A stretch of DNA of 64,000 nucleotides from Ralstonia pickettii. GTDB taxonomy: Bacteria > Pseudomonadota > Gammaproteobacteria > Burkholderiales > Burkholderiaceae. Position 1 is the first letter of the stretch. Each line of letters opens with the position of its first letter. The notes under the pieces were generated by a model. That model saw only the letters and a list, made by a program, of their open reading frames with translations, was not told where the DNA came from and did no database searches. The position numbers and the translations under genes are program-made. Where the stretch lies: the NCBI RefSeq assembly GCF_030582395.1, contig NZ_CP104381.1:1426001-1490000 (forward strand). Reading direction: 5' to 3'. This document shows positions 45,435 through 55,901 of this stretch, one piece after another.

Positions 45435-46823
45435 TTGCAGACCGTTTTAGCGTTTGTCTTTGCGATCGCGGTACTGATCGTCATCCACGAACTGGGCCAC
45501 TACAGCGTCGCGCGACTGTGCGGCGTGAAAGTGCTCCGGTTTTCCGTTGGCTTTGGCAAAGTGCTGTTCCGCCGCGTCGGTCGTGGCCCTGACCACACCG
45601 AATGGACGATCTGCGCCATTCCACTGGGCGGCTACGTCAAGATGCTCGGCGAGGGATCGCGAGACCCCGAGAAAGACCCGCCCATCCTTCCCGAAGACCT
45701 CCCACGCACCTTCGATCACCAGCCGGTCTACAAGCGATTCGCCATCGTGGCGGCTGGCCCGGTCGCCAATTTCCTTCTGGCGATTGCGCTTTACGCAGTG
45801 CTGGCATGGGTCGGCGCAATCGAGCCGTTGCCTATCCTCGGCGCTCCGCCGCCGGGCAGCATCGCCGCTCAGGCCGACTTGCGCGCCCGGGACCGGGTGA
45901 TCGCTATCGGCACGGACGGCGAGACGCCGGCCTCTGTGCGCAGTTGGAGCGAGGTCCGCATGCGCTTGTACTCGGCCGGCATCGCGGGGCGCGACGCGCT
46001 TGTGCGGGTGCGCGGCGCCGATGGTGCCGAACGCACCGTCCGCCTGCATGGCTTGCCCAGCGCGGCCCGTACGCCGCAGGCCGATGTGATTGACCAGATC
46101 GGTTTGCGTCTGCTCGGCGGCCCGGTCACCATCGTCGATGTGTTGCCCTCGAGTGCCGCAGCCCGTGCGGGGTTGAGAGCCGGAGACCAAATCGTTCGCT
46201 TCGCGGGCCAGCCCGCCGATCAGGCCATGGACCTCATCCGCCAGATCCGGGCCATGCCGGAGCAGAACGCCTCGATCGATATTCTGCGCAACGATCAGCC
46301 CATGACGTTGCCTGTGCGCCCCGATGCTGACACCGACCCCAAAAACCCGACCGGCCCGAAGATCGGCAAGCTTGGTGCGCAGCTCAACCAGAAGGTGGAA
46401 ACGGCGATGATCCGGGACGAGCCGGTCGCCGCACTGGGCCATGCCGTAGGCGAGGTATGGCGGACTTCGGTGCTGTCGCTGCAGGTGCTGGGCAAGATGA
46501 TTGTCGGTCAGGCATCGCTGCAGAATCTGAGCGGGCCGATCACGGTGGCGGACTTTGCGGGCAAGGCGGCAAGCCTTGGCTGGCAGACGTTTGTGAGCTT
46601 TCTCGCGTTGATCAGCGTTAGTCTCGGCGTGCTCAACTTATTGCCCGTTCCGGTATTGGATGGGGGGCATTTGCTGTATTATTGCGTGGAATTTTTGACT
46701 GGCCGACCCGTGCCGGAATCCTGGCAAGCAGTCCTTCAGAAGATCGGCGTCGCCTGCATCCTGCTTCTCACTTCGCTCGCCCTGTACAACGATTTGAGTC
46801 GGTTGTTTCTGACTCGTGGCTAG
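45435..46823 (+). CDS. rseP: RIP metalloprotease RseP
   Basis: Site-2 intramembrane protease that cleaves anti-sigma factors in the envelope stress pathway. It has HELGH at 18-22 in the first membrane segment, a PDZ region (about 120-290, two copies) and the LDGGH metal motif in the penultimate segment. 462 residues. I choose the TTG at 45435, since GGAGAAGG lies at 45425-45432; an in-frame GTG at 45417 would add six residues. It directly precedes bamA. Confidence 0.95.
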   Translation: MQTVLAFVFAIAVLIVIHELGHYSVARLCGVKVLRFSVGFGKVLFRRVGRGPDHTEWTICAIPLGGYVKMLGEGSRDPEKDPPILPEDLPRTFDHQPVYKRFAIVAAGPVANFLLAIALYAVLAWVGAIEPLPILGAPPPGSIAAQADLRARDRVIAIGTDGETPASVRSWSEVRMRLYSAGIAGRDALVRVRGADGAERTVRLHGLPSAARTPQADVIDQIGLRLLGGPVTIVDVLPSSAAARAGLRAGDQIVRFAGQPADQAMDLIRQIRAMPEQNASIDILRNDQPMTLPVRPDADTDPKNPTGPKIGKLGAQLNQKVETAMIRDEPVAALGHAVGEVWRTSVLSLQVLGKMIVGQASLQNLSGPITVADFAGKAASLGWQTFVSFLALISVSLGVLNLLPVPVLDGGHLLYYCVEFLTGRPVPESWQAVLQKIGVACILLLTSLALYNDLSRLFLTRG

Positions 46824-46938
46824 ACCGTATTCAAATTGGGTCAGTAAGCCGTATCGTTGCCACCGGCGTGAGCGGGCAACTCAGGGTTTTGAAAACACTC
46901 AGAAGTGGATTCCGATTGAATCCAACTAGGGGATTAGA

Positions 46939-49236
46939 TTGATCAGACAACATCGCTTCCCGCTCAGCGTGCTGGCGGCTTCCGTGCTGACCGTCACTGC
47001 CGGTCAGGCTCATGCAGTGGAGCCGTTCGTCGTCAAGGACATTCGCGTGGAGGGGGTGCAGCGCGTCGAGCCGGGCACCGTGTTCGGCTATCTGCCCGTG
47101 AAGGTGGGTGAGACCTTCACCGACGAGAAGGGCGCCGAATCGATTCGCGCGCTTTATAACACCGGCTTCTTCAAGGACGTTCAGATCCGCTCCGAAGGCA
47201 GTGTGCTGGTGGTGCGCGTGGAAGAGCGCCCGGCGATCTCGCAGCTTGAGTTCATCGGCTTCAAGGAGTTCGACAAGGAGGCGCTGCGTCGTACGCTGCG
47301 TGGCGTTGGCGTGGCTGAGGCACGTTACTACGACAAGTCCCTCATCGACCGCGCCGAGCAGGAAATCAAGCGCCAGTATGTTTCGCGTGGTTACTACGCG
47401 GCTGAGGTGACGACCACCGTTACGCCGGTCGATGCCAACCGTGTGTCGATCACGTTCACGGTGGACGAAGGTCCGACCGCCAAGATTCGCCAGATCAATA
47501 TCGTTGGCAACAAGGCCTTCAAGGAAGGCGACCTGCGCGACGAGATGCAACTGTCCACGCCAAACTGGCTGTCGTGGTACACCAAGAACGATCTGTACTC
47601 GAAGCAGAAACTCACGGCCGACCTGGAAGCGCTGCGCTCGTTCTATCTCGATCGCGGCTACCTGGAATTCGCAATCGAGTCGACCCAGGTGTCGATCACG
47701 CCGGACAAGAAGGACATCTACCTGACGCTGAACATCCACGAGGGTGAGCAGTACAAGGTGTCGGACATCAAGCTGACCGGCGAGTTGCTCGGCAAGCAGG
47801 CCGAGATGGAGAAGCTCATCAAGCTCAAGCAGGGCGATGTCTTCTCGTCGGCCAAACTGTCGTCGACCACGAAGTCGATCACCGATCTGCTCGGCACGTA
47901 TGGCTACGCTTTCGCGACCATCAACCCGCAGCCGCAGATCAACCAGACGGATCGTACGGTAGCGCTGACGCTGGTCGTGGATCCGGGCCGCCGCGTGTAT
48001 GTGCGTCGTGTGAACGTAGTCGGCAACAGTAAGACCCGCGATGAAGTCGTGCGCCGCGAAATGCGCCAGATGGAAGCGTCGTGGTTCGATGGCGAAAAGC
48101 TGCAACTGTCGCAGAACCGCGTGAACCGCACGGGTTACTTCACCGATGCGAACATCACGACGGAAGACGTGCCGGGTACGACCGACCAGGTCGATGTGAA
48201 CGTCAACGTGACCGAGAAGCCGACCGGCCAGATCAACCTTGGCGTGGGCTTTTCGTCGACCGACAAGCTTGTGCTGTCGGCCGGCATCCGCCAGGACAAC
48301 GTGTTCGGCTCCGGCACGAGCCTCGGCCTGGATGTGAACACGTCCAAGTCGAACCGCACCATTGCGGTGACGCAGTTCGATCCGTACTTCACGGTGGATG
48401 GCATCAGCCGTTCGACCGAACTGTACTACCGCACGTACCGCCCGCTGTACTACACGGGTGACCAGGACTACCGCGTCGTGCAACAGGGCGGCAACGTCAA
48501 GTTCGGGGTGCCGTTCTCGGAAACCGATACTGTCTTCTTCGGCATCGGCTACGAGCGCACGACCATCGATGTGACGTCCAACACGCCGCTGGCCTATCAG
48601 AATTACGTCGCGAAGAACGGCCGTATCACCAACAACTTCCCGATCACCATCGGCTGGTCGAAGGATCAGCGTGATAGCGCCTTGGTGCCGACGCGTGGCC
48701 GCTACCAGCAGGCCAACCTGGAGTTCGGCATCCCGGGCGGCGATCTGCAGTACTTCCGCGCGTATTACCAGCACCAGTATTTCTACCCGCTGTCGAAGTC
48801 GTTCACGATGGCGTTCAACAACGAAATCGGTTACGGCCACGGTTACGGCGGCAAGGACTTCCCGGTCTTCAAGAACTACTACGCAGGCGGTATCGGCTCG
48901 GTGCGCGGTTACGAAACCAGCACGCTGGGCCCGCGCGACGCCAATGGCGTGGCTATCGGCGGCGCCAGCAAGTTCGTCGGCAACGTGGAATTCATTTTCC
49001 CGCTGCCGGGTTCGGGCGTGGACCGCACAGTTCGCCTGTTTACGTTCTTTGACTACGGTAACGTGTTCGCCGAAGGTCAGCCGTACAAGCTGGGCGACAT
49101 GCGTTACTCGACCGGTTTCGGTCTGTCGTGGCTGTCGCCGATCGGTCCGCTCAAGATCAGCATGGGCTTCCCGATCAAGCGCAAGACCGAAGATCAAACG
49201 CAACGCTTCCAGTTCCAGATCGGGACTGCATTCTAA
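46939..49236 (+). CDS. bamA: Outer membrane protein assembly factor BamA
   Basis: Central Bam-complex protein inserting beta-barrel proteins. 765 residues: signal peptide ([20 protein letters not shown], cleavage after AHA near 27), five POTRA domains (to about 420), then a 16-strand barrel with the VRGYE loop-6 motif ([18 protein letters not shown]) and a terminal Phe (FQIGTAF). The start is TTG 46939 with AGGGGAT just upstream. Its stop overlaps the ATG of skp (TAATG). Confidence 0.97.
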   Translation: MIRQHRFPLSVLAASVLTVTAGQAHAVEPFVVKDIRVEGVQRVEPGTVFGYLPVKVGETFTDEKGAESIRALYNTGFFKDVQIRSEGSVLVVRVEERPAISQLEFIGFKEFDKEALRRTLRGVGVAEARYYDKSLIDRAEQEIKRQYVSRGYYAAEVTTTVTPVDANRVSITFTVDEGPTAKIRQINIVGNKAFKEGDLRDEMQLSTPNWLSWYTKNDLYSKQKLTADLEALRSFYLDRGYLEFAIESTQVSITPDKKDIYLTLNIHEGEQYKVSDIKLTGELLGKQAEMEKLIKLKQGDVFSSAKLSSTTKSITDLLGTYGYAFATINPQPQINQTDRTVALTLVVDPGRRVYVRRVNVVGNSKTRDEVVRREMRQMEASWFDGEKLQLSQNRVNRTGYFTDANITTEDVPGTTDQVDVNVNVTEKPTGQINLGVGFSSTDKLVLSAGIRQDNVFGSGTSLGLDVNTSKSNRTIAVTQFDPYFTVDGISRSTELYYRTYRPLYYTGDQDYRVVQQGGNVKFGVPFSETDTVFFGIGYERTTIDVTSNTPLAYQNYVAKNGRITNNFPITIGWSKDQRDSALVPTRGRYQQANLEFGIPGGDLQYFRAYYQHQYFYPLSKSFTMAFNNEIGYGHGYGGKDFPVFKNYYAGGIGSVRGYETSTLGPRDANGVAIGGASKFVGNVEFIFPLPGSGVDRTVRLFTFFDYGNVFAEGQPYKLGDMRYSTGFGLSWLSPIGPLKISMGFPIKRKTEDQTQRFQFQIGTAF

Positions 49237-49787
49237 TGACTGCATTCATCATGAAATCCACGCGCATCACGTTGTCCCGCATGGGCGTGTCGGCTGCTTT
49301 CGCCGCACTTGCCGCCGCAAGCTTTGCGCTGCCGGCCACGGCGCAGGAAGCGCGCATCGCTGCCGTCAATTCCGAGCGCATCCTGCGCGACTCGCAACCT
49401 GCCAAGGCCGCTCAGGCCAAGCTGGAAACCGAGTTCGCCAAGCGCGACCGCGAGCTGCAGGACATGGCCGCAAAGCTCAAAAGCATGTCGGACAAGCTCG
49501 ACAAGGACTCTGCTGTCTTGGCCGATTCCGATCGCACCCGCCGTCAGCGTGAATTGTCGGACCTCGACCGCGACTTCCAACGCAAGCAGCGCGAATTCCG
49601 TGAGGACCTGAACCAGCGCCGCAACGAAGAGCTGGCCCAGGTGCTCGAGCGCGCCAACCGCGTGATCCGCTCGATTGCCGAGCAGCGCAAGTACGATCTG
49701 ATCGTGCAAGAAGCCGTGTACGTGAACCCGCGCATCGACATCACGGACGAAGTGCTCAAGGCGCTGAATTCGCAATCGGCCAAATGA
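49236..49787 (+). CDS. skp: Periplasmic chaperone Skp/OmpH
   Basis: Trimeric periplasmic chaperone holding unfolded outer-membrane proteins for BamA. Signal peptide with cleavage after ATA (about residue 37 from this start), then [20 protein letters not shown] and a long charged coiled coil (the tentacles). From 49236 it has 183 residues; ATG 49251 is an alternative that shortens the signal by five residues. I prefer 49236 because it overlaps the bamA stop. Confidence 0.94.
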   Translation: MTAFIMKSTRITLSRMGVSAAFAALAAASFALPATAQEARIAAVNSERILRDSQPAKAAQAKLETEFAKRDRELQDMAAKLKSMSDKLDKDSAVLADSDRTRRQRELSDLDRDFQRKQREFREDLNQRRNEELAQVLERANRVIRSIAEQRKYDLIVQEAVYVNPRIDITDEVLKALNSQSAK

Positions 49788-49797
49788 GGTTGTTCGC

Positions 49798-50862
49798 ATG
49801 TCGTTTTCGCTTGGTGAACTTGCTGCGTCGCTCGGCGCGACCGTCCAGGGTGACGCAGGCCTGATCGTCAAGTCGATCGCGCCGCTGGATCAAGCGGGCG
49901 CCGATCAGCTCGCTTTTCTCTCCAATCCGCTGTACCTCAATCAGGCTGTGAGTTCCGGTGCCGGGGCGATCATCGTGTCGCCCCGTGACCTGGAAACCCT
50001 CGAAAGCCAAGGCCACGCCGATGGCCGCAACTGGCTGATCGCGGCCAATCCGTATGCGGCGTTTGCTCGCGTTGCTCAGCGCTTTGTTGCGCTGGCGGCG
50101 CGCCCCGTCGTGCCGGGCATCCACCCGACTGCCAGCGTGGAAGAGGGCGCCACGGTGCCGGCGTCATGCTCTATCGGCCCGAACGTCACCATCGAAGCTG
50201 GCGCGGTCCTCGGCGAGCGCGTTCGCATTGCTGGCAACAGTTTCGTTGGCGCCGGTGCCCGCATTGGCGATGATTCGCTGATCTACGCGAACGTTTCGAT
50301 CTACCACGGCTGCGAGATTGGTGCGCGCTGCATTCTGCATAGCGGGGTCGTGATCGGCGCGGATGGTTTCGGCTTTGCCCCGGACTTCGGTCCGCAAGGC
50401 GGCGAATGGGTGAAGATTCCGCAGGTCGGCCGAGCAGTGATTGGCGACGACGTAGAGATCGGTGCGAACACCGCCATCGACCGCGGCGCGATGGCCGATA
50501 CGGTGGTCGAGCAAGGCTGCAAGATCGATAACCAGGTGCAGATCGCGCATAACGTGCATGTGGGCGCCTATACCGTGATCGCCGGCTGCGCTGCCATTTC
50601 TGGCAGTACGAAGATCGGGCGCTACTGCATTATCGGCGGCGCGGCCAATTTTGCCGGCCACCTGACCATTGCTGATCGTGTGACCGTCTCAGGCGGCACT
50701 TCGATTACCAAATCCATTACCAAGCCCGGTGGCCACTTCACCAGCGTTTTCCCGTTCATGCCGCACGGCGACTGGGAGCGTAACGCGGCCATCGTCCGAG
50801 GCCTGACGCGCATGCGCGAACGGTTGCAACAACTCGAACAGCGGGTCAAAGACCTGAAGTAA
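49798..50862 (+). CDS. lpxD: UDP-3-O-(3-hydroxyacyl)glucosamine N-acyltransferase
   Basis: Third step of lipid A synthesis. 354 residues: N-terminal uridine-binding domain (about 1-100), then left-handed beta-helix hexapeptide repeats (from [16 protein letters not shown] to about 320), including [15 protein letters not shown] and [16 protein letters not shown], which carries the catalytic-region His. A C-terminal helix ([16 protein letters not shown]) closes it. It lies 10 bp after skp. Confidence 0.97.
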   Translation: MSFSLGELAASLGATVQGDAGLIVKSIAPLDQAGADQLAFLSNPLYLNQAVSSGAGAIIVSPRDLETLESQGHADGRNWLIAANPYAAFARVAQRFVALAARPVVPGIHPTASVEEGATVPASCSIGPNVTIEAGAVLGERVRIAGNSFVGAGARIGDDSLIYANVSIYHGCEIGARCILHSGVVIGADGFGFAPDFGPQGGEWVKIPQVGRAVIGDDVEIGANTAIDRGAMADTVVEQGCKIDNQVQIAHNVHVGAYTVIAGCAAISGSTKIGRYCIIGGAANFAGHLTIADRVTVSGGTSITKSITKPGGHFTSVFPFMPHGDWERNAAIVRGLTRMRERLQQLEQRVKDLK

Positions 50863-50867
50863 CAATC

Positions 50868-51371
50868 ATGACCGAAGCAACGAATGCGACGAGCGCGGCC
50901 CCCAGCCTTGTCAGCGATTTCAACATCAAGAAGATTCTCGACCTGCTGCCGCATCGCTACCCGATGCTGCTGGTTGATCGCGTGATTTCGCTGGAGCCGC
51001 GCAAGTCGATTACGGCCATCAAGAACGTGACGTTCAACGAGCCGTTCTTCAACGGCCACTTCCCCGGTCACCCTGTGATGCCGGGCGTGTTGATGCTCGA
51101 GGCGCTGGCGCAAACTGCTGCGCTGCTAACCTTTGGTGAGGCCGATCACGAGCGCAAGGAAAACCAGTTGTACCTGTTCGTGAGCATCGATGGTGCGCGT
51201 TTCAAGCGCCAGGTGACGCCGGGCGATCAGCTTGTGATGACGGCCGAGTTGCTGCGCTCGAAGAGCGGTATGTGGAAGTTCAAGGTGTACGGAAAGGTTG
51301 ACGGCGAAATCGCTGTGGAAGCCGAAATCATGTGTGCCGTGCGCGAAGACAAGTCCAAGGGCGAGGCATGA
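50868..51371 (+). CDS. fabZ: 3-hydroxyacyl-ACP dehydratase FabZ
   Basis: Hotdog-fold dehydratase of fatty acid elongation that competes with LpxA for 3-hydroxyacyl-ACP. 167 residues; [13 protein letters not shown] at 26-38, catalytic His64 in FNGHFPGHP and Glu78 in LEALAQ, spaced as His54/Glu68 in E. coli. It starts 5 bp after lpxD and overlaps lpxA by four bases. Confidence 0.97.
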   Translation: MTEATNATSAAPSLVSDFNIKKILDLLPHRYPMLLVDRVISLEPRKSITAIKNVTFNEPFFNGHFPGHPVMPGVLMLEALAQTAALLTFGEADHERKENQLYLFVSIDGARFKRQVTPGDQLVMTAELLRSKSGMWKFKVYGKVDGEIAVEAEIMCAVREDKSKGEA

Positions 51372-52183
51372 CGCAAGCACAGAAGATCCACCCGACCGCG
51401 CAGATCGATCCGAAGGCCGAACTGGATTCGAGCGTCGAGATCGGTGCGTTCACGGTCGTGGGCCCGAACGTGCGGATGGGTGCAGGCACGCGTGTCGGCC
51501 ACCATACGGTGGTCGAGGGCTACACGACGCTGGGCCGAGACAACAGCATTGGCCACTTTGCATCGGTGGGCGGCCGTCCGCAGGATATGAAGTATCGCGA
51601 TGAGCCGACGCAACTGATCGTCGGCGAGCGCAATACCATCCGCGAATTCACCACGATCCATACTGGCACGGCGCAGGATGCCGGTATCACGTCGATCGGC
51701 GATGACAACTGGATCATGGCCTACGTGCACATCGCGCACGATTGCCGCGTGGGTAACCACACGGTGTTCTCGAGCAATGCGCAGATCGCGGGCCACGTGG
51801 AAGTCGGTGACTGGGCGATCCTCGGCGGCATGTCGGGCGTGCATCAGTTCGTGCGCATCGGCGCGCATGCCATGCTGGGTGGCGCATCGGCACTGGTGCA
51901 GGATCTGCCGCCGTTCGTGATCGCCGCAAGCGACAAGGGCGGCAACAAGGCTGCGCCGCACGGCATCAACGTGGAGGGCCTTCGTCGCCGCGGCTTTACG
52001 GCCGAGCAGATCACCGGTCTGCGCCAGGCGTACAAGCTGCTCTACAAGAGCGATCTGAGCTTTGATCAGGCCAAGGCGGAAATCGCCGCGCAGATCGCTC
52101 AGGCGGATGACGCCCCGACCCGCGAGGTATTGACCGCATTTGCTGATTTCATTGCCGCCACCAAGCGCGGCATCGTGCGTTGA
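51368..52183 (+). CDS. lpxA: UDP-N-acetylglucosamine acyltransferase
   Basis: First step of lipid A synthesis. 271 residues of hexapeptide beta-helix ([20 protein letters not shown] onward, [19 protein letters not shown] holding the catalytic His) and a C-terminal helical domain. ATG 51368 overlaps the fabZ stop (ATGA), so translation is coupled. Length is a little above the enteric enzyme. Confidence 0.97.
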   Translation: MTQAQKIHPTAQIDPKAELDSSVEIGAFTVVGPNVRMGAGTRVGHHTVVEGYTTLGRDNSIGHFASVGGRPQDMKYRDEPTQLIVGERNTIREFTTIHTGTAQDAGITSIGDDNWIMAYVHIAHDCRVGNHTVFSSNAQIAGHVEVGDWAILGGMSGVHQFVRIGAHAMLGGASALVQDLPPFVIAASDKGGNKAAPHGINVEGLRRRGFTAEQITGLRQAYKLLYKSDLSFDQAKAEIAAQIAQADDAPTREVLTAFADFIAATKRGIVR

Positions 52184-53358
52184 GCGACCAGCCACAGAAC
52201 GCCACGCCGGTGCGCCGCATCGGCATGGTGGCCGGCGAGGCTTCCGGCGATTTGCTGGCCTCGCTGCTGCTGAAGGGATTGCACGCACACCTGCCTGCCG
52301 ACATCGCCTACAACGGCATCGGCGGGGCACGCATGGCGGAGCAGGGTTTCCAGTCGAACTGGCCGATGCACAAGCTGTCGGTCAACGGCTACGTGGAAGT
52401 GCTTGGCCAGTTGCGTGAGATTCTCACGATCCGCAAGGAGCTCAAGCAGGACCTGCTGGCTAAACCGCCGCTGGCCTTTATCGGCGTCGATGCGCCGGAC
52501 TTCAATTTCAACGTCGAGATCGCCATGCGGCAGGCGGGTGTGCCGGTGGTGCATTTCGTGAGTCCGTCGATCTGGGCGTGGCGAGCTGGCCGTATCAAGA
52601 CGATCGCCCGCGCCGTCGACCATATCCTCTGCCTGTTCCCGTTCGAGCCGGAGATTTACGCCAAGGCCGGCATTCCGGCCACGTACGTCGGGCATCCGCT
52701 TGCGGACGAGATTCCGCTGGTGCCGGACGTTGAGGGCGCTCGGACCCGCTTGGGGCTGCCGTTGGGGCGCAAGGTCGTTGCGGTGCTGCCGGGTAGCCGC
52801 AGTTCCGAAGTGAAGCATCTGGGGCCGACGCTGTTTGCCGCAATGTCGCGCATGCAGGCGGTCGAGCCGGATCTGGCTTTTGTGCTGCCGGCGGCCAATG
52901 CGACACTGCGCGAGCGCATCGATGCCATGCGCGCGGAGCATCCCGGCCTGCATCTGTGGGTTGTTGATGGTCAGTCGCACGCCGCCATGGAAGCGGCTGA
53001 CGTGATTCTGCTGGCCAGCGGTACGGCCACGCTGGAAGCGGCGTTGTACAAGAAGCCGATGGTCATCACCTATAAGGTGCCCTGGTTGACCGCGCAGATC
53101 ATGAAGCGCAAAGGCTATCTGCCCTATGTTGGGTTGCCGAACATTCTGTCCGGCCGCTTTGTCGTGCCGGAGTTGCTGCAGGATGACGCGACGCCCGAGG
53201 CACTTGCTCGTGAGACGCTGCTGCAACTGAGCGACCATGGCAACGCCACGTTCCTGCGCGAACATTTCACGCAGATGCACCTGACGCTCAAGCAGAACAT
53301 GGCGGAGATCGGCGCGAAAGTCGTCGTCGATCTGCTGCGCAGTCGCGGTAAGCTTTGA
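52180..53358 (+). CDS. lpxB: Lipid-A-disaccharide synthase
   Basis: GT19 glycosyltransferase joining UDP-diacylglucosamine and lipid X. 392 residues; [21 protein letters not shown] at the start, the [10 protein letters not shown] and [16 protein letters not shown] motifs, and [14 protein letters not shown] in the nucleotide site. The TTG start at 52180 overlaps the lpxA stop. Confidence 0.97.
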   Translation: MSDQPQNATPVRRIGMVAGEASGDLLASLLLKGLHAHLPADIAYNGIGGARMAEQGFQSNWPMHKLSVNGYVEVLGQLREILTIRKELKQDLLAKPPLAFIGVDAPDFNFNVEIAMRQAGVPVVHFVSPSIWAWRAGRIKTIARAVDHILCLFPFEPEIYAKAGIPATYVGHPLADEIPLVPDVEGARTRLGLPLGRKVVAVLPGSRSSEVKHLGPTLFAAMSRMQAVEPDLAFVLPAANATLRERIDAMRAEHPGLHLWVVDGQSHAAMEAADVILLASGTATLEAALYKKPMVITYKVPWLTAQIMKRKGYLPYVGLPNILSGRFVVPELLQDDATPEALARETLLQLSDHGNATFLREHFTQMHLTLKQNMAEIGAKVVVDLLRSRGKL

Positions 53359-53362
53359 GTCC

Positions 53363-54061
53363 ATGGCTTCCCGCAAACCCAATCCCGATCAGCTTGGCTT
53401 GCTGCTCTCGCAAGAGCCGGCAGCCAAGCGTGCACGTCGCATCCTGTGCGGCGTCGACGAGGCTGGACGCGGACCCTTGGCCGGGCCGGTGACGGCTGCA
53501 GCGGTCGTGCTCAATCCGCGCAAGCCGATCAAGGGCTTGGCCGACTCCAAAATCCTGACCGCCAAGAAGCGGGAAGCGCTCTACGACGAGATCGTCGAAA
53601 AGGCTCTCGCCTGGCACGTGGCCGAAGCCACCGTCGAGGAAATCGATCGCATCAACATCCTGCATGCAACGATGCTGGCCATGCAGCGTGCGGTGCATGG
53701 CGTGGCCGCACTGGGCACGCTGCCCGATCTCGTGCAGGTGGACGGCAATCGTTGCCCGCAGGTGGCGTTTGCGGTGGAGGCCGTCGTCAAGGGCGATGCG
53801 CTGGTGCCCGCCATTTCAGCGGCGTCCATCCTGGCGAAGGTCACGCGCGATCGGCAGTTGGCCGCGCTGCATGTCGAGTTTCCGCTCTACGGTTTTGACG
53901 TCCATGCCGGCTATGGCACACCGCAGCATCTGGCCGCCATCGACCTGCATGGCGTGACGCCGCATCATCGCCGCTCGTTCGCGCCCGTGCGCCGTGCACT
54001 GGATGGGATGAGTGCGATCAGCATCGAAACCACCGCTGCAGTCAGCGCCTGGGACGACTGA
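53363..54061 (+). CDS. rnhB: Ribonuclease HII
   Basis: Cleaves RNA-DNA junctions, removing ribonucleotides from DNA. 232 residues; [14 protein letters not shown] gives Asp32 and Glu33, then [14 protein letters not shown], and a third acidic residue in QVDGNRCPQ. lpxB-rnhB adjacency is conserved in proteobacteria. It ends 22 bp before the methyltransferase gene. Confidence 0.96.
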   Translation: MASRKPNPDQLGLLLSQEPAAKRARRILCGVDEAGRGPLAGPVTAAAVVLNPRKPIKGLADSKILTAKKREALYDEIVEKALAWHVAEATVEEIDRINILHATMLAMQRAVHGVAALGTLPDLVQVDGNRCPQVAFAVEAVVKGDALVPAISAASILAKVTRDRQLAALHVEFPLYGFDVHAGYGTPQHLAAIDLHGVTPHHRRSFAPVRRALDGMSAISIETTAAVSAWDD

Positions 54062-54083
54062 CCTTTTTCTGCTGGGCCCATTC

Positions 54084-54866
54084 GTGAAGCACATCACTTC
54101 CCGCGACAACGCGGTGTTCAAGCATCTCAAGGCGCTTTCGGGCTCGACGCAGCATCGTCGACGCGCGGGGCAATCCGTGCTCGATGGCGTGCATCTCGTC
54201 GTGGCGTATCTGGATGCGGGCCACATGCCGGCGCAATGCCTGGTGTCGGAGCGCCATATCCGGCACCCGGAAGTGGCCGCGGTGCTCGATCGCGTCGATC
54301 CGGACACCGTCATCCTGCTGGCCGACAACCTGTTTGGGCAACTCACCACCGTCGTCAATGGCGTCGATCTGATGGCCTTGGTCGAGACGCCGGAAGGCAA
54401 GTTGCCGCAGACCATTGATGCAGACTGCGTGATCCTGGACGGCATTCAGGATGCCGGCAACGTCGGTTCCATCCTGCGGTGCGCGGCCGCAGCCGGCGTG
54501 CGCGATGTGTTCATGACGCCGGGCTGCGCGTTCGCGTGGTCGGCCAAGACACTGCGCGCCGCCATGGGTGCGCATTTCCACCTGAACATCGTTGAGCACT
54601 GCACGTTCGAGAGCGTGCATTCGCGCCTGCAGGTGCCGCTGCTGGCAACGTCTTCCCACGCCAAGCAGGCTGTCTTCGATGTGCCGCTCAATGCGCCCGT
54701 CGGCTGGGTGTTCGGAAACGAAGGCGCGGGCGTGTCAGAAGAATGGCTTTCCGCCGTGACGACGCCCGTGACGATTCCCCAGCCGGGCGGCATGGAGTCG
54801 CTCAATGTGGCTGCCGCGGCAGCGATCTGCCTGTTTGAGGCCGTGCGACAACGCCGCGCGCGCTAA
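54084..54866 (+). CDS. SpoU/TrmH family RNA methyltransferase
   Basis: SPOUT-class 2'-O-methyltransferase, 260 residues. An N-terminal substrate-binding domain (KHITSRDNAVFKHLKALSGS) precedes the knotted catalytic domain with ILDGIQDAGNVGSILRCAAAAG, FGNEGAGVSEEWL and IPQPGGMESLNVAAAAAICLFE, which are motifs 1-3. The target (rRNA, RlmB-like, or tRNA) is not resolved by eye. GTG 54084 is the family start; an earlier ATG at 54012 would overlap rnhB. Confidence 0.9.
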   Translation: MKHITSRDNAVFKHLKALSGSTQHRRRAGQSVLDGVHLVVAYLDAGHMPAQCLVSERHIRHPEVAAVLDRVDPDTVILLADNLFGQLTTVVNGVDLMALVETPEGKLPQTIDADCVILDGIQDAGNVGSILRCAAAAGVRDVFMTPGCAFAWSAKTLRAAMGAHFHLNIVEHCTFESVHSRLQVPLLATSSHAKQAVFDVPLNAPVGWVFGNEGAGVSEEWLSAVTTPVTIPQPGGMESLNVAAAAAICLFEAVRQRRAR

Positions 54867-55008
54867 ATCTCTCTTTTTTCTGTCGATTACCGGTCATACA
54901 GCGTTTTCAAACGCCAGAAAAGTCACGCATTGACTTTGACATTGAGTAATGGAACATTGGGCGCGGCGCCATTGAGCGCCCTCGATACCCAGACTCAAGG
55001 AGACCGGC

Positions 55009-55884
55009 ATGCCGAACCCCACCCTGGCGCGCGTCCTTGTCGACGAACTCGTCCAGTTTCGCGAAATTCAGCAGCTTGCTTACGCGTGCGTCGAGGCCGT
55101 CGGCGGCACGCTGCGCCCCGGCATGACCGAGAAGGACGCGGCCAAGCTGCTCACCGAGTGGCTTGGCGATCGTGGCGTCCATGACTGGCTGCACAAGCCG
55201 TTCGCCTGGTTTGGCGATCGCACCGCGTTCCAGGGTTTTTCGGGGCTGACGCATATGGCCGGCTTCAACCTGGCGTTCTTTCCGTCGTCGCGGCGGCTGG
55301 AAGAGAACATGCCGGTCATCCTCGACGTGGCGCCCGTGCGCAACGGGGTGATCGCCGATGTCGGCTATGCCACGTGTCTCGGCGAAAACGCCATCCTCGA
55401 ACAACTGCAGGATGACCTGATGGCGCATCGCGAGTTGATCGTGCGTTTGATCCGCGAGCGTCGGTCGATGGCGGATGTGGCCCGTGCGGTGGACCAACTC
55501 TGCATCAAGCAAGGCGTGGAGCCGCGCCACAAGGCGTATCCGTTCAAAGTGCTGGCGCATCGCGTGGCCAAGCTCGACAGCCCATCGAAGCCGCGTTTCG
55601 TTGCGCGCTTCGGGCTGAATGCCACGCGCAGCCTGGTCCTCGACCAGGTGCGAAGCGGCAAGCAGGAAGGCTGGTCGCCGCTGTGGTCGATCGATCGTCG
55701 ATCCGAACACGCGCCGGTGCCGGGCTTGTGGGCCGTCGAACCGCACCTGGGCTTCCACGGCGTCGGAGCAAAGTTCGAGGAGTTGCTCGTCATTACCGAA
55801 GACGACGCCTACTGGCTCGACGACGATCTGCCGCACGTGCGTCGCTGGCAGCAGCGTCAACTCGCGCAGCAGCGCGCTGCCTGA
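55009..55884 (+). CDS. M24 family metallopeptidase-like protein
   Basis: 291 residues with a creatinase/aminopeptidase (M24) fold. Four expected metal ligands can be placed: Asp106 (VILDVAP), Asp117 (VIADVG), and glutamates in AVEPHLG and AKFEELLVIT. The usual HGIG histidine region is not obvious; the nearest candidate is AHRVAK near residue 184. It may be an aminopeptidase P relative or a degenerate member with another role. AAGGAG precedes the ATG. The next gene starts 17 bp later, suggesting an operon with the hydrolase-SDR fusion. Confidence 0.8.
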   Translation: MPNPTLARVLVDELVQFREIQQLAYACVEAVGGTLRPGMTEKDAAKLLTEWLGDRGVHDWLHKPFAWFGDRTAFQGFSGLTHMAGFNLAFFPSSRRLEENMPVILDVAPVRNGVIADVGYATCLGENAILEQLQDDLMAHRELIVRLIRERRSMADVARAVDQLCIKQGVEPRHKAYPFKVLAHRVAKLDSPSKPRFVARFGLNATRSLVLDQVRSGKQEGWSPLWSIDRRSEHAPVPGLWAVEPHLGFHGVGAKFEELLVITEDDAYWLDDDLPHVRRWQQRQLAQQRAA

Positions 55885-55901
55885 CGCACGCGGAGGCCCA
55901 G

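Noticed and set aside
46831..49245. Long - strand frame of about 800 codons opposite bamA
   Set aside because: Mirror of bamA with no recognisable domain; bamA has signal peptide, POTRA domains and barrel.
54930..54958. Promoter from TTGACT/TTGACA before the M24 gene
   Set aside because: Good -35 hexamers occur at 54930 and 54936, but no acceptable -10 lies at 16-18 bp, so I did not list it. A GGGCGC/GCGCCC stem at 54959-54981 further confuses the site.
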